64,000 nt of DNA from an uncultured Ruminococcus sp. Lineage in GTDB: Bacteria; Bacillota; Clostridia; Oscillospirales; CAG-272. The stretch lies in NCBI GenBank assembly GCA_902782445.1, contig CACZNC010000002.1, positions 1-64,000 of the forward strand, given 5' to 3'. Shown one piece after another: positions 42,473-52,733 of the stretch (positions are counted from its first letter, which is position 1; every line of letters starts with the position of its first letter). The notes beneath the pieces are model-generated. The model saw only the letters and a list, made by a program, of their open reading frames with translations, made no database searches and had not been told where the DNA came from. Both the position numbers and the translations under genes were made by a program.

Positions 42473-43633
42473 ATGAACTATACCGCAGACGAAGTCCTCG
42501 AATATGTCCGGGAGGAGGACGTGAAATTTATCCGGCTGGCGTTCTGCGACGTGACCGGAAAGCAGAAAAACCTGTCCGTCATGCCGGACGAGCTGCCACG
42601 GGTGTTCGAGGCGGGATGCCCCTTCTATCCGGCGTCGGTCCGGGGATATGAAGGCGCGGGATCCCTGCTGCTGCACCCCGATCCGTCGACGCTGTCGGTG
42701 CTCCCCTGGCGTCCCGATCACGGCCGGGTGGTGCGGATGTATTCGACCGTCACGACTCCCGACGGAAAGCCCCATCCCGCGGACACGAGAAGCCTGCTGA
42801 AATCGGCGGTGGATCTGGCGGAAAAAGCGGGCGTGAGATTCCGCTTCGGCGCGCAGCAGACCTTTTATCTCTTCAAACTGGACGGGGAGGGCAATCCCAC
42901 AAAGGAACCCCACGACCGGGCGGGCTACATGGACATCGCGCCGGAAGACCGGGGGGAAAACGTGCGGCGGGAAATCTGCCTGACCCTCGAACAGATGGGG
43001 ATCCGGCCGGAAAGCTCCTGCCACGAGGAAGGCCCCGGGCAGAACAAGATCGACTTCCGGTTTTCGGACGCCCTCGAAGCCGCGGACAACGCCATGACCT
43101 TCCGCACCGTCGTCCGCACTGCCGCAAACCGGAACGGACTCGCGGCGGATTTCTCCCCCAAGCCCCTCGAGGACGCCCCGGGCAACGGATGCCACATCAA
43201 TTTCTCGGTGGAGCCGGTGTCCCGATCCGACAAAGGGGACGCGCTTTCCTCCGCCCTCGCCGGGATCCTCTCGGAAATCGCCCCGATGACCCTGTTCTTC
43301 AACCCCGTCGAAGCCTCCTACCTTCGTCTGTCGGGACGCCCGGTGACAAGGATCGGCTGGTCGGACATGGACCGTTCGGGGCTGGTCTGGATGCGGAAGG
43401 GACGGGCCGAACTCCGCTCTCCCGATCCGGAAACCAATCCCTGCCTCGCCTTCGCGCTCCTTGTGCGGGCGGGGCTCAAAGGGATCGGGGCGGGACTCGG
43501 TCTGCCGGAACCCGGTACATCGTCTGGGATCCTGCCCGCGTCCCTCGACGAGGCGGTACGGGCGGCGTCTTCCAGCGCGTTCATCCGGGAGGTCCTGCCC
43601 GAAGTCGTGCGGAAAGCCTACGGCGCGGAATGA
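42473..43633 (+). CDS. Glutamine synthetase-like protein lacking catalytic residues
   Basis: 386 residues, clearly homologous to type I glutamine synthetase along its length (VKFIRLAFCDVTG, then GYMDIAPEDRGENVRRE, then FSPKPL) but 55-80 residues shorter. Key sites are changed. The GPEPEFFLF motif reads GAQQTFYLF, so metal ligands equivalent to E129 and E131 are Q128 and T130. GQNKID replaces GQHEID, so E220 is K192. The DGSS motif is PASV, the flap GYEAP is missing, and RIP is replaced by WMR. It is probably not a glutamine synthetase but may still bind ATP or glutamine. It lies 41 bp before the ANTAR gene in an attenuated operon, so a sensory role is plausible. Confidence 0.88.
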   Translation: MNYTADEVLEYVREEDVKFIRLAFCDVTGKQKNLSVMPDELPRVFEAGCPFYPASVRGYEGAGSLLLHPDPSTLSVLPWRPDHGRVVRMYSTVTTPDGKPHPADTRSLLKSAVDLAEKAGVRFRFGAQQTFYLFKLDGEGNPTKEPHDRAGYMDIAPEDRGENVRREICLTLEQMGIRPESSCHEEGPGQNKIDFRFSDALEAADNAMTFRTVVRTAANRNGLAADFSPKPLEDAPGNGCHINFSVEPVSRSDKGDALSSALAGILSEIAPMTLFFNPVEASYLRLSGRPVTRIGWSDMDRSGLVWMRKGRAELRSPDPETNPCLAFALLVRAGLKGIGAGLGLPEPGTSSGILPASLDEAVRAASSSAFIREVLPEVVRKAYGAE

Positions 43634-43674
43634 ACCGGGTCGCGGTCTGAAATCAACGGAAAGGAGGGCGTGGT

Positions 43675-44265
43675 ATGCGGGACGGTGAGATCCTCTATTC
43701 CGCGCTTGTCGTGTCCCCGCCGGGGAAGATGCGGGAAGCCCTGCTCGCCCTTCTGCCGGAATGCGGGTGCGGTTCTGTCCGGTCTGCGGATGACGTGTCG
43801 TCCGCGCGGCGGATCCTCTCGGAATTCGACTACGATTTCGTCTTCGTCAACTCCCCCCTGCCGGATGAAAACGGGGTCCGGTTCGCCTCGGAAGTCACGG
43901 AGGCGGGCGGCGCGGCGGTGCTTCTGCTCGTGCGGGCGGAGGTCCTCGGGGAGATCGACGAGAGGGTATACCGCCGGGGAGTCTTCACCCTTGCGAAGCC
44001 GACCTCGAAACAGACCCTCTCCGAGGCGGTCCGGTGGATGCGGGCGGCCCGGGAACGGCTCCGGAAATCGGAGAAGAAGTCCCTCACGCTGGAGGAAAAA
44101 ATGGCCGAGATCCGCCTCGTCAACCGGGCGAAGTGGATCCTGATCGCCTCCCGCGCGATGGACGAGGCTGAGGCCCACCGGTGGATCGAAAAACAGGCGA
44201 TGGACCGCTGTCTCACGAAACGGGAAGTCGCCGAAGAAATCATTAAAAACGGCGGACAAGAATAA
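43675..44265 (+). CDS. ANTAR-domain antitermination regulator with degenerate receiver
   Basis: 196 residues, ATG after AAAGGAGGGCGTGGT. Residues 1-125 form a response-regulator receiver fold, but the phospho-acceptor is Asn59 in FVFVNSPLPDENG, so phosphorylation is not expected. A coiled-coil linker (about 125-150) leads to a C-terminal ANTAR RNA-binding three-helix domain (LVNRAKWILIASRAMDEAEA, then REVAEEIIK). ANTAR proteins such as EutV, NasR and AmiR stabilise hexaloop hairpins and prevent termination. Candidate targets lie before glnN, the glutamate synthase operon and this operon itself. purC follows 18 bp later. Confidence 0.9.
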   Translation: MRDGEILYSALVVSPPGKMREALLALLPECGCGSVRSADDVSSARRILSEFDYDFVFVNSPLPDENGVRFASEVTEAGGAAVLLLVRAEVLGEIDERVYRRGVFTLAKPTSKQTLSEAVRWMRAARERLRKSEKKSLTLEEKMAEIRLVNRAKWILIASRAMDEAEAHRWIEKQAMDRCLTKREVAEEIIKNGGQE

Positions 44266-44283
44266 ACCGAACCGGAGGAAATC

Positions 44284-45033
44284 ATGGAAAAATGTTCTCT
44301 GCTCTATGAGGGAAAAGCCAAGAAGGTCTACGCCACCGAGGATCCGGAGCTTCTGATCGTGTCCTACAAGGACGACGCGACCGCTTTCAACGGATTGAAG
44401 CGCGGGACCATCGAGGGCAAGGGCGTCATCAACAACCGGATGAGCAATGTCCTGATGCGCTATCTGGAAAAAGAAGGGATCCCGACCCACTACGTAAAGG
44501 AACTCGGAGACCGGGACACCCTCGTGAAAAAGGTTCGGATCGTCCCGCTTGAGGTGATCGTGCGCAACTTCGCGGCCGGTTCCTTCGCCAAACGCTACGG
44601 CGTGGAGGAGGGGATCGCGTTCGAATCCCCCACCGTGGAGTTCTCCTACAAAAACGACGCGCTGGGCGATCCGCTCCTGAACGAATATCACGCGCTGGCG
44701 CTGGGACTGGCCTCCCGCGAGGAGATCGAAACCATCAAATCGCTTTCATTCCGGATCAACGACCTTTTGAAAACCTTCTGGCGCGGGCGCGGAGTCACGC
44801 TGGCGGATTTCAAACTGGAATTCGGAAGACTCCCGGACGGCTCCGTCGTTCTGGCGGACGAGATCAGCCCCGACACCTGCCGCCTCTGGGACAGCGAAAC
44901 GGGGAAAAAGCTGGACAAAGACCGTTTCCGCCGGGATCTCGGGGGCGTGGAAGAGGCCTACCGGGAGATCATGGAGAGACTGGAACAGAAACCGGAAGCG
45001 GAACAGTGCGCCGCGGCAGACGGAACCCGCTGA
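44284..45033 (+). CDS. purC: SAICAR synthetase
   Basis: 249 residues, normal length, ATG after ACCGGAGGAAATC. Marks: [11 protein letters not shown] at the start, [29 protein letters not shown], and [14 protein letters not shown] near the end. It joins CAIR and aspartate with ATP to make SAICAR in purine synthesis. It is probably co-transcribed with the GS-like and ANTAR genes and with guaA, linking purine flux to nitrogen supply. Confidence 0.95.
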   Translation: MEKCSLLYEGKAKKVYATEDPELLIVSYKDDATAFNGLKRGTIEGKGVINNRMSNVLMRYLEKEGIPTHYVKELGDRDTLVKKVRIVPLEVIVRNFAAGSFAKRYGVEEGIAFESPTVEFSYKNDALGDPLLNEYHALALGLASREEIETIKSLSFRINDLLKTFWRGRGVTLADFKLEFGRLPDGSVVLADEISPDTCRLWDSETGKKLDKDRFRRDLGGVEEAYREIMERLEQKPEAEQCAAADGTR

Positions 45034-45053
45034 AAAGGAGATTGCGAATCGTC

Positions 45054-46583
45054 ATGGATAAGATTCTCGTGCTCGATTTCGGCGGGCAGTACAATCAGCT
45101 TATCGCGCGGCGGGTGAGGGAGCATCATGTCTTCGCCGAGATCCGATCTTACAGAACGCCGACCGGAGAGATCGAAAAAGCGGGATACCGCGGGATCATC
45201 TTCACGGGCGGGCCGAATTCGGTCTACGATCCCGCCTCCCCCCGCTGTGACCGGGCGGTGCTGGAACTGGGGATCCCCGTCCTCGGGATCTGCTATGGAT
45301 GCCAGCTCATGGCCGCCCTCGAAGGGGGAGAGGTCGTTTCAGCGGGCGCGGTGTCGGAATACGGCAAGGCGGAATTCACGCACAGGGATTCCCCGCTGTT
45401 CGCCGGTGTGCCTGAGACCTCGACGGTCTGGATGAGCCACACGGACTACGTGAAGACCGTTCCCGCGGGCTTCACCGTCACCGGGACGACCCCGAGCTGT
45501 CCCGCCGCTGCCATTGCGGACGAAAAAAGGCTGCTCTATGGGGTCCAGTTCCATCCCGAGGTGATGCACACGGAGTACGGGAAAACCATGCTCCGAAACT
45601 TCCTCTTTTCCGTCTGCGGGTGCGCCGGGGACTGGACGATGGAGGATTTCGTGAAGGCCTCCGTGGAGAAATACAAAAAGGAACTCGCCGGGAAAAAGGT
45701 CCTCTGCGCCCTGTCCGGCGGGGTGGATTCCTCCGTGGCGGCTGTCCTTCTTCACCGGGCGGTGGGGGACAGGCTGAGGTGCGTGTTCGTCGACCACGGT
45801 CTTCTTCGGAAGGACGAAGGGGATCTCGTGGAGCGGACCTTCCGTGAGAAATTCGATATGAACATCGTCCGGGTGAACGCCGGGGAGCGGTTCCTCGGAA
45901 AGCTCGCGGGAGTGACGGAGCCGGAGCGGAAGCGCAAGATCATCGGCGAGGAATTCATCCGGGTCTTCGAGGAAGAGGCCAAGAAGATCGGCCACGTCCA
46001 CGCCCTCGCCCAGGGGACCATCTACCCGGACGTGGTGGAGAGCGGGACGGGAGCGTCGGCCACCATCAAGAGCCACCACAACGTCGGGGGACTGCCCTCG
46101 GTGATCGACTTCGACGAGATCGTGGAGCCTCTGCGCCTGCTCTTCAAGGACGAGGTGCGGGCGGCGGGGCTGGAGTTGGGGATCCCCTACGAGCTGGTCT
46201 GGCGTCAGCCCTTCCCCGGTCCGGGACTGGCGATCCGGGTGCTCGGCGAGGTGACGGAGGAAAAGCTCGCGGTGCTCCGGGAATGCGACGCGCTCTTCCG
46301 GGAAGAGGTGATCGCGGCGGGGCTGGAACAGGAGACGAATCAGTATTTCGCCGTCCTCACCGACTCCCGCACCGTCGGGGTGATGGGGGACGCCCGGACC
46401 TACGGGTATACCGTGGCCCTCCGCGCGGTCTCCACCGACGACTTCATGACCGCCGACTGGTCCCGCCTGCCCTACGAGGTCTTGGCGAAGGCGTCGAACC
46501 GGATCACCAACAAAGTGCGCTCCGTGAGCCGCGTGGTGTACGACATCACGTCCAAACCCCCGGCTACGGTGGAGTGGGAGTGA
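45054..46583 (+). CDS. guaA: GMP synthase (glutamine-hydrolysing)
   Basis: 509 residues from the ATG at 45054 ([20 protein letters not shown]); an upstream frame adds 16 residues lying over the ribosome region. The GATase domain shows Cys in GICYGCQLM and His/Glu in [10 protein letters not shown]. The ATP pyrophosphatase domain has the P-loop ALSGGVDSS. The C-terminal dimer domain ends with [12 protein letters not shown], the invariant GuaA tail. It makes GMP from XMP, glutamine and ATP. The start is 20 bp after purC; AAGGAG is a little far from the ATG (13 bp). Confidence 0.97.
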   Translation: MDKILVLDFGGQYNQLIARRVREHHVFAEIRSYRTPTGEIEKAGYRGIIFTGGPNSVYDPASPRCDRAVLELGIPVLGICYGCQLMAALEGGEVVSAGAVSEYGKAEFTHRDSPLFAGVPETSTVWMSHTDYVKTVPAGFTVTGTTPSCPAAAIADEKRLLYGVQFHPEVMHTEYGKTMLRNFLFSVCGCAGDWTMEDFVKASVEKYKKELAGKKVLCALSGGVDSSVAAVLLHRAVGDRLRCVFVDHGLLRKDEGDLVERTFREKFDMNIVRVNAGERFLGKLAGVTEPERKRKIIGEEFIRVFEEEAKKIGHVHALAQGTIYPDVVESGTGASATIKSHHNVGGLPSVIDFDEIVEPLRLLFKDEVRAAGLELGIPYELVWRQPFPGPGLAIRVLGEVTEEKLAVLRECDALFREEVIAAGLEQETNQYFAVLTDSRTVGVMGDARTYGYTVALRAVSTDDFMTADWSRLPYEVLAKASNRITNKVRSVSRVVYDITSKPPATVEWE

Positions 46584-46612
46584 GGAAAGAGTGATGATCG
46601 CGGTGCGCGGTT

Positions 46613-46665
46613 ACAGTGATGATTGCCGCGCAAGTTATGAGTCGCTTCGCGAAGTTTGGAAAGGA
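46613..46665. repeat. Left flank of the four-helix element, similar to repeats A and B
   Basis: TGATGATTGCCGCGCAAGTT and GTCGCTTCGCGAAGTTTGGA line up with the left part of the 168-bp repeats at 32689 and 34606, with substitutions. It lies directly before the ATG of the four-helix gene. Confidence 0.55.
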
Positions 46666-46671
46666 TAAAGT

Positions 46672-47038
46672 ATGGCAGGCAGCATTTTGAGAAACAAAGC
46701 GAAGGAGTATGCCATTCGGATCGTAGATCGTAACCCTTTGCCGTGCGATGAGAAAGAACGGGGTGGAGGCGGTGTTGATTCAGCAGCTTCTGCGTGCCGG
46801 GACTTCCGCGGGGGCAAATCTGTATGAAGCGCAATATGCGCAGAGTACAAAAGATTTTGTATCGAAACTGGAAATTGCGTTGAAGGAATGTAATGAAAGC
46901 GACTATTGGGTCGATCTGCTGCATGAAGTCGGGAACATTTCCGATGGCGATTACAATACGCTGCAGGACAGGATCATTGAATTGAGGCGGATGCTCGTTT
47001 CATCGGTGAAAACGATGAAAGCAAAGGAACATGACTGA
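46672..47038 (+). pseudogene. Four-helix-bundle protein (S23/IVS type), one-base frameshift
   Basis: From ATG 46672 the frame reads SILRNKAKEYAIRIV and CDEKER. The continuation VEAVLIQQLLRAGTSAGANL, and later KDFVSKLEIALKECNESDYW, lies in another frame. Removing one G from the run 46760-46763 joins them into about 121 residues, the usual length of this family (TIGR02436). These small helical proteins occur in 23S rRNA intervening sequences and dispersed in intergenic sites; function is not established. Here the gene is flanked by sequences related to repeats A and B. The frameshift could be decay or a homopolymer sequencing error. DNA is more A/T-rich than its neighbours, suggesting transfer. 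Confidence 0.75.
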
Positions 47039-47062
47039 ATGCTGAAGAGTGGTTTGCCTTCA

Positions 47063-47095
47063 GAGATGAACGGTCACGTTCATCTCATCGTTTTT
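47063..47095 (+). terminator. Hairpin terminator after the four-helix gene
   Basis: Perfect 9-bp stem GAGATGAAC (47063-47071)/GTTCATCTC (47078-47086) with a six-base loop, followed by ATCGTTTTT. Confidence 0.7.
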
Positions 47096-47142
47096 GCGCA
47101 GCAAAATCATCATTGTACACATTCGCGGAGCGGATTCACAAC
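47092..47142. repeat. Right flank of the four-helix element
   Basis: The segment with GCGCAGCAAAATCATCATTG and ATTCGCGGAGCGGATTCACA resembles the right end of repeats A and B (GCAATCATACCTGTA, then CGCGGAGCGTTCATCAC). It ends about 25 bp before the pyrG start. Confidence 0.45.
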
Positions 47143-47152
47143 TTATGGCTGA

Positions 47153-48777
<1,625 letters not shown>

Positions 48778-48831
48778 CCCCGGACTGCGGCGACAAAGTA
48801 ATATCGGACACAAGGGATTCCGCCGGACAGC

Positions 48832-48860
48832 TTGACAAATCCGACGGGATCCTGTATAAT
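48832..48860 (+). promoter_or_regulatory. SigA-type promoter for the aldo/keto reductase genes
   Basis: TTGACA (48832-48837) and TATAAT (48855-48860), 17-bp spacer, both perfect. Confidence 0.9.
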
Positions 48861-48952
48861 TATTAAAGAAGTTCTTTCCGGTTTTTGTTATTGCGCTTCG
48901 ATCCGGAAATCCGCCACCCTTCAGAACCCGTTTGGGGGAAAGGAGATCACCC

Positions 48953-49807
48953 ATGAAAAACCAGAACGACACCTACCGGCTTTCGAACGGCGTCGGGATC
49001 CCCTGTGTCGGCTTCGGGACCTGGCAGACGCCGAACGGTGAAGTCGCGGTCAGCGCGGTCCGCAGCGCGATCGAATGCGGCTACCGGCACATCGACACGG
49101 CGCAGGTCTACGGCAACGAGGAGAGCGTCGGCGAGGGCATCCGGCAGAGCGGCATCAAGAGAGAAGAGCTGTTCATCACCACCAAGCTGTGGAACAACAA
49201 TCACAGCTACGAGAGGGCGCTCTCCTCCTTCGAAGGATCCCTCGAAAAGCTGGGGATCGACTATGTCGACATGTTCCTGATCCACTGGCCGAACCCGAAG
49301 CCCCTCCGGGACGGTCTCTGGGAGGCTGCCAACGCCGAAAGCTGGCGGGCGATGGAAGAACTGTACGAGGCCGGAAAGATCCGCGCCATCGGGATCTCGA
49401 ATTTCCGCCCCCACCACATCGAAGCCCTCCTCAAGACCGCGAAGATCGCTCCGATGGTCAATCAGATCCGCCTCTGCCCCGGTGATACTGCCGACGAGAC
49501 CGTCGCCTACTGCCGTGAGCACGGGATGCTCATCGAAGCGTACAGCCCCCTCGGCACGGGAAAGATCTTCGAAGTGAAGGAGATGCAGGCGCTGGCTGAA
49601 AAGTACGGACACAGCATCGCGCAGATCTGCATCCGGTGGAGCCTGCAGAGAGGGTATCTGCCCCTGCCGAAATCCGTCACGCCGTCCCGCATCGCGGAGA
49701 ACCTCGGCGTATTCGACTTCGAACTGGAGGATGAGGACGTACAGATGATCGCCGATCTGAAAGGCTGCGTCGGATACGCGCCCGACCCGGACGAGGTAGG
49801 TTTCTGA
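48953..49807 (+). CDS. Aldo/keto reductase 1
   Basis: 284 residues from the ATG at 48953 after GGGGAAAGGAGATCACCC; seven residues upstream in frame lack a ribosome site. The NADPH-dependent TIM barrel has the catalytic tetrad: Asp and Tyr in HIDTAQVYGNEE, Lys in TTKLWNNNHS, His in MFLIHWPNP. Marks GFGTWQ and PLPKSVTPSRIAENLGVFDF place it with AKR5-like 2,5-diketo-gluconate reductases, which reduce sugar or other aldehydes. The actual substrate is unknown. Its paralogue follows 37 bp later. Confidence 0.92.
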   Translation: MKNQNDTYRLSNGVGIPCVGFGTWQTPNGEVAVSAVRSAIECGYRHIDTAQVYGNEESVGEGIRQSGIKREELFITTKLWNNNHSYERALSSFEGSLEKLGIDYVDMFLIHWPNPKPLRDGLWEAANAESWRAMEELYEAGKIRAIGISNFRPHHIEALLKTAKIAPMVNQIRLCPGDTADETVAYCREHGMLIEAYSPLGTGKIFEVKEMQALAEKYGHSIAQICIRWSLQRGYLPLPKSVTPSRIAENLGVFDFELEDEDVQMIADLKGCVGYAPDPDEVGF

Positions 49808-49844
49808 GCGCCCACTAATTGAAATTCCGCATCAGGAGGAAGAT

Positions 49845-50651
49845 ATGTACAGCGAAACCATGAAGCTCTCAAACGGCGTGGATATCCCGCTGCTCGCCCT
49901 CGGGACCTGGCTCATACCGGACGAGAGGGTCGAAGCCGCCGTAAAAACAGCTCTCGATATCGGCTACCGCCACATCGACTCGGCGCAGGCATACGGCAAC
50001 GAACGCGGCGTCGGAGAAGCGGTGCGGACGTCCGGCATCCCGCGGGAAGAGATCTTCGTCACCTCGAAGGTGCTCGCGGAGATCAAGGATTACGACGAGG
50101 CGAAGAAGTCCGTCGACCGCTCCCTCAGAGTGTCCGGGCTCGATTACTTCGATCTGATGCTCATTCACTGCCCCCAGCCCTGGGACGAGTTCAATTCCTC
50201 CCCCGACCGGTATATCGAGGGGAACCGGGCCGTCTGGCGCGCGCTGACCGAGGCGTACCGTGACGGCAAGATCCGGGCCATCGGAGTCTCGAATTTTGCG
50301 GCGGTCGACATCGACAATCTCTGGCCCGCCGCGGAAGTCAAGCCGATGGTCAACCAGGTGAGCATCGCCGTCGGGAACACGCCCCGCGCCCTCATCGACT
50401 TCTGCGCGGAAAAGGGCATCGTCATGGAGGCCTACTGCCCGCTCGGACACGGATCGGCGATCAAGAATCCAAAGATCGTCCCCTTCGCCGAAAAATACGG
50501 TGTGACCGTCGCCCAGCTCTGCGTGAAATACTGCATCCAGCTCGGTATGCCCGCCCTCCCGAAGACCGAGAATCCCGACCACATGAAGAACAACGCCGAC
50601 CTTGCCTTCACGATCTCGGACGAAGACATGAAAGCCCTCGAAGCGCTGTAA
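49845..50651 (+). CDS. Aldo/keto reductase 2
   Basis: 268 residues, ATG after AGGAGGAAGAT. Same fold and tetrad as its neighbour: HIDSAQAYGNE, TSKVLAEIKDYD (Lys), LMLIHCPQP (His). The end PALPKTENPDHMKNNADLAF is standard. It is probably a tandem duplicate with divergent specificity, in one transcript with reductase 1, ended by the strong hairpin at 50707-50764. Confidence 0.92.
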   Translation: MYSETMKLSNGVDIPLLALGTWLIPDERVEAAVKTALDIGYRHIDSAQAYGNERGVGEAVRTSGIPREEIFVTSKVLAEIKDYDEAKKSVDRSLRVSGLDYFDLMLIHCPQPWDEFNSSPDRYIEGNRAVWRALTEAYRDGKIRAIGVSNFAAVDIDNLWPAAEVKPMVNQVSIAVGNTPRALIDFCAEKGIVMEAYCPLGHGSAIKNPKIVPFAEKYGVTVAQLCVKYCIQLGMPALPKTENPDHMKNNADLAFTISDEDMKALEAL

Positions 50652-50706
50652 GCATGCGAAAAACCGGGATCGCCGCGGGAATACTGCCGTCCCGGATCCG
50701 CAGGTG

Positions 50707-50764
50707 AAAGAGCCCCTTCCCGTTCCGCGGCCTTTATGCGGTCACGGCTGGAAAGGGGCTCTTT
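50707..50764. terminator. Bidirectional terminator between reductases and SBP gene
   Basis: AAAGAGCCCCTT (50707-50718) pairs with AAGGGGCTCTTT (50753-50764), a perfect 12-bp stem with A/T runs at both outer ends. The genes on either side converge on it. Confidence 0.85.
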
Positions 50765-50850
50765 ATTCTCTTCTGATTTCATCCGCAACGACGCCTCTGC
50801 CGGGAACCGATCGGCGGCTGTTCCCTTCAGAGAGGCTTTACCCGTACCCA

Positions 50851-52347
50851 TTACGGCGCGTTCATCCCGTCGAGAGCTTTGTACATCCGTTCCAGCATCT
50901 TGGCCGCGGCTTTTTCCTTCGCGGTGACGCCGGACATATAATTCGTGCTGTTGTTGTTCACCAGATCCCGCATGATCTGCCCGATGTTGTTGATCATCGG
51001 GGAATAGGCGAAGAGGAAGTCGGTGTAGATCGAGTCGTGGATCAGATCGATGATCTCGGAGGAGAGAAGGTCGCGGGAATACTTGAGTTTCAGCGTCACT
51101 TCATACCACGCAGGGGTCACGGTGCGGTAAGTCTGCGCGTTCAGGGCCTCGAGGACTGCCGCCGCCGTCTCCGGTTCCCGGCACGTCACCGGGATCGTCA
51201 TCAGGAGGCAGACGTCCGCCACGAGGTTCCGGTAGCTGCTCTGCTCCTCGTCCAGCTTCGGGGTGGGGAGGAAACCGAAATCGTCCTCCATGTCCCGGAA
51301 GGTCGCCGCGCCTGCCAGCTGAGTCCCGCAGAAGAGCGCCTTCCCCTCGGGGAACACTCCGGTCGTATTCGAGTTGATCCCGTTCAGATGGAAGAGGGCG
51401 ACCGTTTTTTCCGTCAGCGTCACCGCGCGCTCCTGATTCATGTGGATCACGATCCTGCCGTCCTCGTCCCGGGAGGTATAGGGGACGTCGGCGCAGTACA
51501 TGAACGGATCCACGGTCGAATAGGTCATGTAGACCGCGTATCCGAACTGGTCGTCGCCGCTGACCGATCCGTTTCCGTCCAGGTCCATATAGGACGCGGC
51601 GATCAGCTCGCTCATTTTGTCGATCGTCCATTTTCCTTCCAGCACGAGGTGATAGGGCTCGTCCGGATCGCCGAACAGCTTTTCGTAGATCCCCTTGTTA
51701 TAGTACTGGATCCACAGATCCCACAGGGTGGAAAGGGTGAAATCCCCGGTCAGAAAGAGCCGGTTGTCGGAGGTCAGCTGGAGGTTCTCCATGAACACCG
51801 TGTTCCACCAGGGCTGGTCAAAATCCAGATAGGGAAGGTCGAACGCGTTGCGGTAAAAGCCCTTCGCCACCGTCTGGGTCATGCCGTACTGTTCGCCGAG
51901 ATAGACGTCGAAGGAGTCGTCGTCTGCCATGATCAGATTCGACACGAGGGAGGCGATGGTGTCCCAGTTTCCGGTGTTTTCCGGGAAGAAGCGCAGATCC
52001 ACGTTCAGCCGTTCCGCAACAGTCTCGTTGCAGGTGAGGATCGAATCGCTCACGATCTCCCCGGACAGTTCCTCCCCGCCTTCGATGAGTTTGAAGCGGT
52101 CCCTTCCGTTGCTGTAATAGATCGTGCAGGTCTTCCCTCCGAAATCCAGATCGGCGGGGAGGGAGTCGGGCACGTTCTCGCGGGAGATCTCCGGTTCCTG
52201 CGGTTCCTCCGGGACAGCGGAAACCTCTGCGGCGTCGCCCCCGGCAGTCTCCGGCGCGGAGTCCGGTTCCTGGCCCCGTTCCACACAGGACGCCATGGGA
52301 AACAGGAGCATCAGCAGGGAAAGGAGCAGGCAGCATTTCTTTTTCAT
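50851..52347 (-). CDS. Extracellular solute-binding lipoprotein with an EF-hand-like loop
   Basis: 498 residues from the ATG at 52347 after GGAGGGTGATCTT; a 41-residue upstream extension has no signal features. Lipobox MASC. It belongs with the proteins at 6002-7501 and 7767-9236: VPDSLPADLDFGGKT opening, VAERLNVDL, QPWWNTVFMENL, WTIDKMSELIAASYMDLDGNG with the DxDGNGxxxxDD loop, and TYRTVTPAWYEVTLKLKYSR. It has its own promoter, with no permease adjacent. Ligand unknown. Confidence 0.85.
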   Translation of the reverse strand: MKKKCCLLLSLLMLLFPMASCVERGQEPDSAPETAGGDAAEVSAVPEEPQEPEISRENVPDSLPADLDFGGKTCTIYYSNGRDRFKLIEGGEELSGEIVSDSILTCNETVAERLNVDLRFFPENTGNWDTIASLVSNLIMADDDSFDVYLGEQYGMTQTVAKGFYRNAFDLPYLDFDQPWWNTVFMENLQLTSDNRLFLTGDFTLSTLWDLWIQYYNKGIYEKLFGDPDEPYHLVLEGKWTIDKMSELIAASYMDLDGNGSVSGDDQFGYAVYMTYSTVDPFMYCADVPYTSRDEDGRIVIHMNQERAVTLTEKTVALFHLNGINSNTTGVFPEGKALFCGTQLAGAATFRDMEDDFGFLPTPKLDEEQSSYRNLVADVCLLMTIPVTCREPETAAAVLEALNAQTYRTVTPAWYEVTLKLKYSRDLLSSEIIDLIHDSIYTDFLFAYSPMINNIGQIMRDLVNNNSTNYMSGVTAKEKAAAKMLERMYKALDGMNAP

Positions 52348-52468
52348 AAGATCACCCTCCTTGATTCGAAAAGCGAAAAGCGGAACGGACCGCGGAACAG
52401 GATGCGCGGGTCCCGGCCGTCGGGAACAAGCGGTATGCCGCGGTGAAACCGTTCCTCCGGTCGGGATC

Positions 52469-52498
52469 ATTATACCACCCGGCGCCGCGGGACGTCAA
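52469..52498 (-). promoter_or_regulatory. SigA-type promoter for the SBP gene at 50851-52347
   Basis: Minus-strand TTGACG (52493-52498) and TATAAT (52469-52474), 18-bp spacer. Confidence 0.75.
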
Positions 52499-52648
52499 GA
52501 TCCGACGATTAATTAAGAGCTTTACAATTCGGAGGAATCCTCTTCCCCGCCGCCCACGGTCGATTTCCCGGATCCGTTCCGTCCGCTTCGTTCACAGTGG
52601 GAGCGCCCGTGCGGCTTCGTCAGGGCGTGAAGGCTGTCAAAAAAGGTC

Positions 52649-52677
52649 TTGAATTATTTTCCGCCCGGGTGTATAAT
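52649..52677 (+). promoter_or_regulatory. SigA-type promoter for the MgtC-like gene
   Basis: TTGAAT (52649-52654) and TATAAT (52672-52677), 17-bp spacer. The stretch 52348-52733 holds these two divergent promoters and nothing else I can support. Confidence 0.75.
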
Positions 52678-52733
52678 ATGGAAAAAAGACCGGCAAAGGA
52701 AAGCCGGACCCGCAGACCGAGAGGAGGGATCCT

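Noticed and set aside
42473..43633. Second functional glutamine synthetase (glnA)
   Set aside because: Several metal- and substrate-binding residues are replaced, so the standard activity is unlikely.
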